From assembly GCA_025558075.1 (NCBI GenBank), contig JAHLKF010000002.1:124001-188000 (forward strand): a stretch of 64,000 bases of DNA, written 5' to 3'. The DNA comes from Gaertneriomyces semiglobifer. Taxonomy: Eukaryota; Chytridiomycota; Chytridiomycetes; Spizellomycetales; Spizellomycetaceae. Positions 56,537 through 64,000 of this stretch are shown here, one piece after another (the first letter of the stretch is position 1; each line of letters begins with the position of its first letter). The translations under genes and the position numbers were made by a program. The notes below the pieces were generated by a model. It was not told the DNA's origin, made no database searches, and was given only the letters and a program-made list of their open reading frames with translations.

Positions 56537-57115
56537 TCAATCCCGCTTCTTGAATGGCCACCCTAAGATCAAAAAGTTCGTAAGCTCCTTGGGGAAGCGA
56601 CTGAGGATGCTTCAATCAAGAACTCACATTCCGGAATTGGCTCAATCCATTCTCTTCCTTCTTTTGCAAGCTGCTTTTCCCACATCGCCTTGTATGCAGG
56701 ATCCTGATATCACGGTGAGCTTGCTGAACATGCCGCAATCAGTCAACGACAGTAATTCTTACATGGAATTCCCGACTCCACAACATGGACGGAATCCAGC
56801 GGTCAGGGTATCTATGGCGAAGCTGTGCACATGCATCCATTGAGTATTCGAAGGTCAATGTTATTCTAACTCTAGTGGATCTGTACCTCACGGTTGGCAG
56901 AATAGTTCCACACAAGGGCGATACCGCCGGCAATGCCAAGGCCGGTAATGATGGAGTTCCTTACATATCTTTGCGGGGCTGGCCACCAACCGCCTGGCAA
57001 CAGAAGGACTGTGAGCACAAGCGGATAAAACAGCAATGTGAGGCAAACCATGCGATTTCTCACCATACCAAGACCACACCCACTGAGGATACGGGTACTT
57101 TCCACCTCCTCCCAT
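56537..57115 (-). CDS. Conserved-looking small membrane protein with GGWW motif (106 residues)
   Basis: Five exons (57115-57064, 56993-56887, 56822-56763, 56703-56628, 56562-56537) with consistent phases encode 106 residues. The start MGGGGKYPYPQWVWS and GGWWPAPQRYVRNS lead into one membrane helix (IITGLGIAGGIALVW), then a charged region ERELRHRYPDR-type turn with WIPSMLWSREF, and the end EWIEPIPEWWPFKKRD. The KYPYP-x-WVWS...GGWW...P-x-x-x-x-RN pattern followed by one helix has the look of a small mitochondrial inner-membrane or respiratory-complex accessory subunit, but I cannot name it. Reading on through the GTGAGT donor at 56627 would give a longer, unconvincing tail. The gene is divergent from the Tda10-like kinase. 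Confidence 0.68.
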
Positions 57116-57350
57116 ATTCCACTATTCAACAAAACCGGTAAGAGGGAGTGAAAGAGAGCGTAGGTAAACGGAGATGAAGCCCTTCGTCGCTCGGTGCGAG
57201 TTTAAGTTCGTTGGTCTTCGGAGACGCAACAGATCTGCGAGTGTTGCGGTCACGTGACCCGAGTGTGGAGTCAATTCGAGGCGACGAGAACAGACGATTA
57301 TTTGGGAATTGACCACCACCACCACTACAACAGGAAGGGTTTGCAGATCT

Positions 57351-58415
57351 ATGGCTACTAGCCAAGCACCGAGGGTAGATGAGGTGATTTCCAGGCAGAT
57401 TGTTGCTTGGTTCTCTGAATACGAACAGTTGAAGGAACTTCCGAATGATGATTCTCCAGTTCCATTTCCTTCGGTTCCTTTCGTTGTAGGGGTATCGGGC
57501 CCTCAAGGGATTGGGAAAACGACCCTCACCACAGCTCTCCCAACTCATCTTCCGAATCTGAACATATTGACATTAAGTATTGATGATTTTTACCTAACAT
57601 ATGAGGAACAACGCGCCCTGTCGGAAAGATACAAAGGGAACCCGCTATTGAACGGCAGAGGGCTACCGGGCACGCACGATCTCTGCTTAGCAGTACAAAC
57701 CTTCCACAATATATTTGCCAAGCACAAGGAAGCTCTGGCCAGTTCAACCCGTGGAAATGTCCATCACGAGGAACTGTTGCTACCGCAATACGACAAGAGT
57801 CTGCATAACGGTCGAGGAGACAGGTTACCTCCAGATCAATGGTTGCGCGCCAAAGTTCCAGTGCATGTGATAGTCTTGGAGGGTTGGTGTTTGGGGTTTC
57901 AACCCCTCCCGGAACAAGCTCTAGCAGAGATTCACGAAGGAGTTAGAGCTCACAGTCAATGTGTTGTTGACGATTTCTGCTCGGTCGGCGCAACTCCGTT
58001 ACCAAACTGCTTTAATTTCAAAGCGGCCATGCAGCCAGCGCTTGAATCCTTAGCGGGTTACCCGTTATCTTTGGTCAGCACTATCAATGCAGCGCTTGCT
58101 GATTTCCATCAAATGCACAACCTGTGTTCAGCCTTCATCCACCTCCTTCCTACATCTCTTTCGCTTATTTACTCATGGAGGCTCGAGCAAGAGCATACTA
58201 CCAGGCGTCGTTCGGGCGGCAATGGGATGGCAGACGAGGAAGTTCAACGTTTTATTGACAGGTTCATGCCGGGATATGTCTTCATGGCCGGCTTAGTGAA
58301 AAACGGTTTCTTTCCACGCAGTCAGTCCGAAGCCATTCATCGCGGAGTGGAAGATCGAGAAATGCGAGTCTTGCTGGATGAGCGTCGCACCATCGTTGAT
58401 TGGGTCGTATTTTAA
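57351..58415 (+). CDS. Tda10-like P-loop kinase (D-glycerate 3-kinase family)
   Basis: Intronless, 354 residues; ATG 57351 is the first in frame. The P-loop is GVSGPQGIGKTTLTTAL (about residues 47-63), followed by TLSIDDFYLTYEEQ (catalytic Asp pair), NPLLNGRGLPGTHDL, LPQYDKSLHNGRGDRLP, VHVIVLEGWCLGF (Walker B) and the C-terminal lid with FMPGYVFMAGLVKNGF. This is the signature order of plant D-glycerate 3-kinase (last step of photorespiration) and yeast Tda10 (YGR205W), which share the phosphoribulokinase/uridine kinase fold. Substrate in fungi is not firmly known; phosphorylation of glycerate to 3-phosphoglycerate is the family inference. The length is typical. Confidence 0.88.
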   Translation: MATSQAPRVDEVISRQIVAWFSEYEQLKELPNDDSPVPFPSVPFVVGVSGPQGIGKTTLTTALPTHLPNLNILTLSIDDFYLTYEEQRALSERYKGNPLLNGRGLPGTHDLCLAVQTFHNIFAKHKEALASSTRGNVHHEELLLPQYDKSLHNGRGDRLPPDQWLRAKVPVHVIVLEGWCLGFQPLPEQALAEIHEGVRAHSQCVVDDFCSVGATPLPNCFNFKAAMQPALESLAGYPLSLVSTINAALADFHQMHNLCSAFIHLLPTSLSLIYSWRLEQEHTTRRRSGGNGMADEEVQRFIDRFMPGYVFMAGLVKNGFFPRSQSEAIHRGVEDREMRVLLDERRTIVDWVVF

Positions 58416-58543
58416 AAGCGGCAATCACGGAAAAGGGAACCAAGTGGAATCAACTATCACTGTTTGTGCTACTGAGCTACTACTTCTATTATGTACATAC
58501 GAAATTCTTCATACCAGCTTTGTGGGCAAAAGATATGAAACAA

Positions 58544-59486
58544 TCACGAGGGAGGTTTCACTGTTGCGTGCAATTCCCTTATCATCTCTCGCGGCGGTAG
58601 TAGCTCACCAAGGGTAGTCTTTATTTCTTGTTGCAAGCTGCTGACTTCTTCTCGTGATTGCAGTAATTTCGTATATAATTCGTCATTGGCACTTTGAGCC
58701 TACACACGTGCACCGTTGAGAATCTCGCGTTGACAAGGCGCTAAAATGGACCTGCGTTACCTCTGCGATCCGTGCTCTCAATCTTTCCGCCTCTTCGCGC
58801 TTTGCTAGTACAACATGAGCTCGCACAGCTTCTTCGGGCGATACTCTGCCCAAACAACTAGTGTCAATTGTCTGCGCATAAAATGCAATCTAAAGATGAA
58901 GCTCACCGAAAATGCGCGCATTCGGTATTGCTTCCTGACTTTTCCGTCCCAGAGGCTGTTCTCTTTTGTGCTCGACCTTGTCCTTTCGACTGCTGGTTGT
59001 TTGTATCATGCTCCCGCAATTGCCGCTCTGTTGCCTCTGCTTGTATACGGTCCAGCTCGTTCAGTTTCGTCGCCACATTCCTTTCACTATTTATGCAGTC
59101 AAACTCTTCCTAAATGACATACCAGGTTAGTCGAGTTGGAACTTCTAAGATCAACGCTATTGAATGAAGAACATGCCTTCATCGATTGCCGGATAAATGC
59201 CACCAGCTGCTCGTGTGCGCTGCGTAAATCATCAGCATGTTCTTCTGCCAGTCGTGGAAATGCATCCGCAATGCGTCGGTAACTTGAAAAGCACGGCCAT
59301 GAGTAACGATGAACTGTTAAGTGGAACATCAGAGACGTATACGTACTTGCAAGACTTTAAGCAATTGCCGAGGGCCGCATCAAATCCCGCACGAAGTTTG
59401 CGCATACGTGGTCCTTCTTCGTGCTCTTCATGGCTGGACGCCTCTGATATGTCCGGCAGATTTGGTAGTGTTTCCGCGGCAGTCAT
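58544..59486 (-). CDS. Kinetochore MIS12-complex subunit Nnf1/PMF1
   Basis: Five exons (59486-59347, 59282-59177, 59109-58907, 58845-58761, 58699-58544) encode 229 residues. After an acidic N-terminal stretch the family core is visible: RMRKLRAGFDAALGNCLKSC, NYRRIADAFPRLAEEHADDL (the conserved F-P), HEQLVAFIRQSMKEEFDCI and ERNVATKLNELDRIQAEATE. The C-terminal half is coiled coil (AKREEAERLRARIAE, QSANDELYTKLLQSREEVSS). Nnf1/PMF1 pairs with Mis12 and binds CENP-C, linking CENP-A nucleosomes to the Ndc80 complex. Intron 2 uses a GC donor (59176, AAG|GCATGT) because reading on or any GT donor breaks the EEF continuation. Assignment is by pattern of short motifs, so moderately sure. Confidence 0.75.
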
Positions 59487-59950
59487 CTTGTCAAATACAA
59501 TTCCCTTTCAGCAACCAGCGAGCAGTTTTAATATCCGCAATAATCAATGGTGGCTCCTACGCCCCAAGTGATCTCAGATCATTGAACAGGGTAGGTGTGC
59601 TACTGTTAAATTGTTTAGCGAGGTGAACGCTGAACGGAAATCGCGCGACAAGCTGCGTGATTTTCAGTCCGAAGGTCCGTTTTAACACTCGGAAACGCAA
59701 CACAGCTAGAGCTTCAAATATTGACAGCAGAACGCAAACCAACATATAACCCGTGCAGATTGGCCAGTGTCTTGGATAGATTCGGCTTGTGAAAGAAGCC
59801 TACTGCATATACCAGAAGTACCACTTCGGCGTGCAATATTCATTTGCGGCGTCAACCTTCCCAGCCGTACCATTCCACGTTTCCGCCTTTCATCAAACTC
59901 TGGACAGCTATCGGTGCTCGGCAGCATTACCATAGAGGAAAAAAATAACC
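59487..59950. promoter_or_regulatory. Divergent region between Nnf1 and HAPSTR1-like genes
   Basis: About 460 bp between divergent start codons. No coding potential or named motif recognised. Confidence 0.3.
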
Positions 59951-60676
59951 ATGAACCCGCTGAACGCACCACCGTCCTTGCAGGAGGCGAACCCTCAAGC
60001 GTCTGAACCGGACCCAGCGCTTTTAGACAGTTTCAAGGCAGCCGCAGCCTCCGTCACCCAACTCTACAGAGAATCCGTCAAGACACAACGTCGAGCATAT
60101 CAGCAAGGTTACTCTCAATGTCTTCAGGACCTATGGCAGTTCGTTGGTGCACAAAGAGGCCAGCAAAGGGATGGAGTAGCAATCACCGAGCTGGTCTCGT
60201 TCTTTGCACGAAAGTATGAGCAGCTCCAATCCGCCAGTACCGCCAATGTGGAGGCAGATAACGGACAGATGCAAGTACGACGAGAGGAAGCACAGCCGAA
60301 GGATGAGCCGCACCGAACATTGGCGGAGCAGCATCAACCGCCAGAGAACGTCATCACATCAGCACAACCCCCGTCATCCAACTTTACCTTTACTCCACCA
60401 ACTCCCGTCGCATATGCTGGCTACCCGCAGAATCCACCGCCAACTTCACTGGGAACGACACCATCAGCATGGGTACCGGCGGTGCATGAAATGCACCTCC
60501 CCTCGAGTGCAGACGGCGAAGAAAGTGCAGAGGCGGGAGTGTCACTAAAGCGACGCTGGGGACAAACCGGTCAGAATGAGGTGCAGTTTCTTGGTCGAGC
60601 CTTCAACTGGGGCGACTCTGCGGAGCCCATTTATAAGAGGCCGAAGTGGAGACGGGATGACCAAATGAGCGATTAG
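59951..60676 (+). CDS. HAPSTR1-like protein (C16orf72 / UPF0472 family)
   Basis: Intronless, 241 residues. Residues about 27-70 contain LLDSFKAAAASVTQLYRESV and AYQQGYSQCLQDLWQFV, matching the HAPSTR1 core (F-x-x-AA-x-x-VT-x-LY-x-ES, then a Gly-centred helix and D-x-x-x-[WF]). In human cells HAPSTR1 partners the ubiquitin ligase HUWE1 in stress signalling. The rest is disordered and rich in Pro, Ser and Gln, with a C-terminal basic/aromatic part (LKRRWGQTGQNEV, PIYKRPKWRRDD) resembling the K/R-rich nuclear-signal end of the family. The start is the first ATG. The stop codon sits inside a 14-bp tandem duplication. Confidence 0.78.
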   Translation: MNPLNAPPSLQEANPQASEPDPALLDSFKAAAASVTQLYRESVKTQRRAYQQGYSQCLQDLWQFVGAQRGQQRDGVAITELVSFFARKYEQLQSASTANVEADNGQMQVRREEAQPKDEPHRTLAEQHQPPENVITSAQPPSSNFTFTPPTPVAYAGYPQNPPPTSLGTTPSAWVPAVHEMHLPSSADGEESAEAGVSLKRRWGQTGQNEVQFLGRAFNWGDSAEPIYKRPKWRRDDQMSD

Positions 60677-60692
60677 CAATGAGCGATTAGCA
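60665..60692 (+). repeat. Perfect 14-bp tandem duplication spanning the HAPSTR1-like stop codon
   Basis: ATGAGCGATTAGCA occurs at 60665-60678 and again at 60679-60692 without a gap. The first copy includes the last codons (MSD) and the TAG stop; the second copy is in the 3' untranslated region. Confidence 0.95.
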
Positions 60693-61049
60693 GCGAGCAG
60701 CGTGAGAACATTAGATATGGTCCTATGCTTCCTTTTGATAGCATGGACCGCCGTATATACCAATACAAGCATATGAGACTGTGAATTCACTTTATGCGCA
60801 TTTCACGGGTGTATCCACGGCTCTGTTATAGGCTCGAGGGCACTTAAGCCAGTGTATGAGATCTCACAGTAGGTAAAAAACGATGAGATATGCAAGATTC
60901 AACATTATAGGTTCCCATACATTGCATCATTCGTGAGATCTACGTACTACCAGGTATCGCGTTGTGGGCTTATTGCGTGTCAACGTCTAAGAACTGCATG
61001 GACCTCCGAAAAGCTCAGATCCTACACTTTTTCATCAAATGCGTATGAT
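60677..61049. other. Convergent intergenic region
   Basis: About 370 bp between the HAPSTR1-like stop and the NDUFB3-like stop. Apart from the tandem duplication at its left end I see nothing. Confidence 0.3.
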
Positions 61050-61397
61050 TTAGTGATGGCCGTGCCCATGCCCGCTGGCTGCTAGTCTCGCTTCTCGCTC
61101 CTCCATGAACTTTGCCCACTTTTCATGCTCAGCCTTTCCAGGTCCCTGTGTTTGATACCATTTGTCGTATACGTAGTAGAGAGCAAACGCCGCTGTTCCT
61201 AATCCAAGACCAGGAGCCATGGAGCGGATACGGTTCTGCTTCGAGAAGAACGGGTGATAACGCCAAGTGTCGCGCTTGGCCCATGGATCGTGAGGAAGAG
61301 CTCGCCTACTTTCAAGAAAAGGTGGGTTTACCCGCCATGCGCGGAATGGAAACCAGGCGAACTCAGGGGGCGGAAGTTGAGTTGGCGGCTTTGTCAT
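61050..61397 (-). CDS. NADH:ubiquinone oxidoreductase NDUFB3 (B12)-like subunit
   Basis: Single exon, 115 residues from the first in-frame ATG (61397). The core HDPWAKRDTWRYHPFFSKQN is the NDUFB3 signature (DPWARNEAWRY in animals), followed by a single membrane helix (APGLGLGTAAFALYYVY), then a charged end and a His-rich tail (GHGHGHH). NDUFB3 is an accessory subunit of the proton-pumping arm of complex I in the inner mitochondrial membrane. The presence of complex I genes fits a chytrid-like fungus and excludes a Saccharomyces-type yeast. The N-terminal stretch PPPEFAWFPFRAWRVNPPFL is unusual; a very short intron there cannot be excluded. Confidence 0.82.
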   Translation of the reverse strand: MTKPPTQLPPPEFAWFPFRAWRVNPPFLESRRALPHDPWAKRDTWRYHPFFSKQNRIRSMAPGLGLGTAAFALYYVYDKWYQTQGPGKAEHEKWAKFMEEREARLAASGHGHGHH

Positions 61398-61699
61398 GGT
61401 GGACTTTGACTTTTCCAAAGGAAAATGAAACAGCTAAATCGCGGTCGGGCTCAAAGCCGTGTTGCCTGCCTGCTTGCTTGCTTGTGGGCGTTCCCTATGA
61501 GAGCTCCCGTACGTAATTGCTGTCGCTCGCTGAGGGTCGTGCGTAGGAAGTTATCTTTGCATCGCCTGGCGCTCTCGTCGGCGAACTGTACCTAAGGGTT
61601 AGGGTAGTCTGTACTCGATAACAGGGCGTGGAGCGCTTGGGGGTTTTCGCGTAGAAGTTTGGTCCAAACGTGTGGCAAGAGCAGACCATTGCAGCCACG
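61398..61699. promoter_or_regulatory. Divergent promoter with telomere-like motif
   Basis: About 300 bp between the NDUFB3-like and TFIIIC starts. It contains GGGTTAGGGT at 61596-61605 (telobox-like), about 95 bp upstream of the TFIIIC start codon. Confidence 0.4.
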
Positions 61700-64000
61700 A
61701 TGGACCTAAACGACGAGCATGATGACGGTGCCGATTCTCGTCACGCACTGAGACCACGAAAGCAGCGCAGTGGTTTGGTGGCGGCCTCTTTGGAAGACGA
61801 ACTATCGGATGATCCTGTAGACAGCGAGTACGAAGACGATGGGGTGCACCCGTCGGGCAGCGATGAGGATGCCATCGGGGAGTCGGACGAAGACGAAGAT
61901 TATACCGCGTTAGAAGAGTTTCGGAGCATTGAACTGGGGTCGAAGCCGCAGTGGACACAATCATTTGATCAAGTAGTGGAAGAGGACGATGATATTCCCG
62001 TTGAGTTTCGGTATAGAGTTCGTGCTGTCCAATGCGCTCGACAGAATCCTGAATAATAATATAGCAAGCAAATGGATGAAGCTACTGCCGATGTCGGGCT
62101 TCCTCTCAAGGAAGGGTTTGCCAGTATCCTCTATGAAGAAGATGAAGAGGAAAGCGGCGATGCGGCGGCAGCGAGACGCGCATTTGAAGAGTTGACCAAT
62201 CCCAGTCAGAAAGTTAAGCGCAGAGTAAGAAATGATGTACGTGTAAGTTCACTGCAATGTACTAAAGACCTTTGTATAGCGGAAGCGACGAAAGAAGACG
62301 GATCTTACAGAGGAACAGGCAAAGTTGCTCGGAAGAGCAAACGACGCAATCATTAGCATGAACTATGTGAATGCAGTGAAGATTCTGCACGAAGTCATCA
62401 AGGAAGTTCCCAATGCTGCACAAGCCTGGAGAACCCTCGCAACGGTACATGAGCAGCTACGCGACCCGATAAAGGCCATGCGAGCACTAATGATAGCTGC
62501 TGAACTGTCATCTAAAGACAATGATTTGTGGAGGTATCTTGGTGCCATGTCAAGGTACAGTGACTGCGTGTGGTTGCGTTGAACAGCACGAACGTTCTAA
62601 GCGCAATGTTTGCCGATGAACATTTTCCTCACTCTCTTCGCAATCAGGAAACTCGGACATAACGATCAGGCAATGCATTGCTACTCTAAAGCAATTGCTG
62701 CGGAACCAACTGATCAAGATGCGCTCTGGGACCGTGCGGTTATTTATTATGAACGTCGTCAACTTCAAAAGGTATTTGACACCGTCATCCAGACATGACC
62801 AGCCAACGTTCAATCTCCAACAACAAATAGGCGTTAAACGATTTGCATGCAATCCTGGACATCAACCCAAATGTGATGTGTGCTCGACGGCAACTGGCGA
62901 CAATTTATCATGAGTTGAACGATGATCAAACAGCGCTCAGAATTCTTGAGGAAGCGTTCATGGCTGACGAAACTACGCCGCTTAGTTTGGAGGCCGATGA
63001 AGAAGATGAAGAAGATGTGACCGATTTGAGTATGGGGGCCCCAATACGAGCTAAATCGCGGATTGAGTACGAAGACTTGAATCTGATGCTGGACCTATAT
63101 CTAATTTTGGGGGACTATGAGAAGGCCTTGACGACATTGAAACGCGCCTGCCGCCGGCTCCAGGGACGACCTGTGGAGAATGAGTTTGATTACTATGAGG
63201 ATGATCGCGAGTTCGTTGGGGAAGATATTCATGAAGACCGGACCCTACCCATAGATATCCAGGTCAAGCTTGGGGTGATCAGGCTACACCTGGACTTCAA
63301 AGACACCGCTGCTGCACATTTTCGCCGCCTGTATACCTTCCCTGTGGCATCATACTCCGACCTTTATTTTGACGTCGCTGATGCGTACATGGATAAGCGC
63401 ATGTTTGCCAATGCCCTGCACGTTTTGGAACGCTTGAATTCTGATGATCGAACACGTACTGCGCTCGTTTGGGCGAAAATGGCCAATTGTTACAATCAAT
63501 TGGGCCAGTACCAAACTGCAGCAGACCTGTACCAAGCCGTCCTGCAGGTTACGCCGACAGATACCGAGGTCCAACTGGCATTAGCTGACGTATACGAAGC
63601 GCTGGGAGACGATGAACTTGCTTCGGAGCTTCTTGAACAGGTGAAGCTTCAAGCACGCGCTGCACAGGAGCAAGAGGATGACGGCAACGCTCCCGGGCCG
63701 ATATTTATGGACGATAGCGGCAATGATAGCGAGGCTCTCATCCGAAATACCCGCAGAGCGAAATTGGTTGAGAAGGATCGTGCCATTGCCGAAGCAAATG
63801 AGAAAGCACGCAAACTTGAACATCAGAAAGATTATGCGAAGGTGTTGACTCTCTACCCGAATATTAAAGAGCCCGTTCCTAGGGCGGACTTCCTTCGTAC
63901 AGCGAGGAAAATGATCACACGATTTGAGAACACAAAGGCCTTCTATCCCGGTGAAAGAAAGAAAGTCTTCACTGGGCTGAATAATCGAGGGAAGGCGAAC
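61700..64000 (+). CDS. TFIIIC subunit tau131 (Tfc4/GTF3C3), partial at right edge
   Basis: Five exons in the window (61700-62010, 62065-62242, 62280-62554, 62648-62771, 62831 onward) give 686 residues and the frame is open to the edge. An acidic N terminus (SDEDAIGESDEDEDY) and a basic segment (RKRRKKTDLTEEQAKLLGRA) precede two TPR arrays: ISMNYVNAVKILHEVIKEVP, LGHNDQAMHCYSKAIAAEPT, ILDINPNVMCARRQLATIYH, then ILGDYEKALTTLKRACRRLQ and further repeats in the second block after an acidic linker (residues about 410-470). Tau131 is the TPR scaffold of TFIIIC that recruits TFIIIB (Brf1, Bdp1) to tRNA and 5S genes. The missing part should contain the remaining TPRs. Rpc34, a partner in the same initiation pathway, is encoded at 36.9 kb. 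Confidence 0.93.

Noticed and set aside
1..64000. tRNA, rRNA, CRISPR or transposon genes
   Set aside because: Scanned by eye for T-loop consensus, spliceosomal RNA motifs, regular direct repeats and transposase or reverse transcriptase motifs; none found. A covariance-model search would be decisive for RNAs.

Overview
This 64 kb window is nuclear DNA from an intron-rich, gene-dense early-diverging fungus, most likely a zoosporic (chytrid-grade) one. Fungal identity rests on an exomer-type Chs5 FN3-BRCT protein, Kgd4, Mtm1, Tda10, Nnf1 and TFIIIC/Rpc34 orthologues. The flagellate state is inferred from a complete CFAP44 gene (axonemal tether protein) and a partial DPY30/EF-hand protein resembling EFCAB5. 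I resolve 36 protein-coding genes with about 110 introns, mostly 50 to 95 nt. Most are GT-AG and a few are GC-AG. I found no rRNA, tRNA, CRISPR array or transposon.

Layout. 1-12.5 kb: left-truncated flagellar-type protein (minus), Kgd4-like TCA adaptor, DENND6-type Rab GEF, F-box/LRR protein, PHOSPHO-type HAD phosphatase, Ost3/6, and two very small spliced minus-strand candidates. 13-25.7 kb: M17 leucyl aminopeptidase, prenylated ubiquitin-fold protein (UBL3/MUB), the centromeric histone CENP-A, a mitochondrial rhomboid protease, Integrator subunit 6, mitochondrial carrier Mtm1/SLC25A39-40 and a DHHC palmitoyltransferase. 26-33.3 kb: CFAP44 in about 21 exons. 33.3-42 kb: class-IV PLP enzyme, ribosomal protein eL27, a basic protein of unknown function, RNA polymerase III subunit Rpc34, a LisH-CTLH-WD40 protein and a ribosomal-L1-fold nucleolar protein. 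42.8-52 kb: Bcs1-like AAA ATPase, second DHHC enzyme, Chs5-like FN3-BRCT protein, a 55-residue CHCH-like protein, CCDC25, a PAP2 lipid phosphatase and STRAP. 52.5-64 kb: SMG6-type PIN endonuclease, a 106-residue GGWW membrane protein, Tda10/glycerate kinase, kinetochore Nnf1/PMF1, a HAPSTR1-like protein, a complex I NDUFB3-like subunit and TFIIIC tau131 (runs off the right edge).

Genes are not arranged in operons. Divergent pairs share promoters of about 170 to 800 bp and convergent pairs are separated by as little as 32 to 45 bp. Recurring themes are mitochondria (Kgd4, rhomboid, Mtm1, Bcs1, NDUFB3, CHCH protein), RNA metabolism (Integrator 6, Rpc34, TFIIIC, SMG6, STRAP), kinetochore (CENP-A, Nnf1) and flagellum (CFAP44, EFCAB-like).

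No single novel multi-gene system stands out. The most interesting items are the CENP-A with a long loop 1 and a cell-cycle-type promoter box, Integrator subunit 6 and HAPSTR1 homologues in a fungus, the minimal Chs5, repeated GC-AG intron use, and several small spliced genes that simple ORF calling would miss. All exon boundaries were worked out by hand from splice signals, reading phase and family similarity. No search was run.
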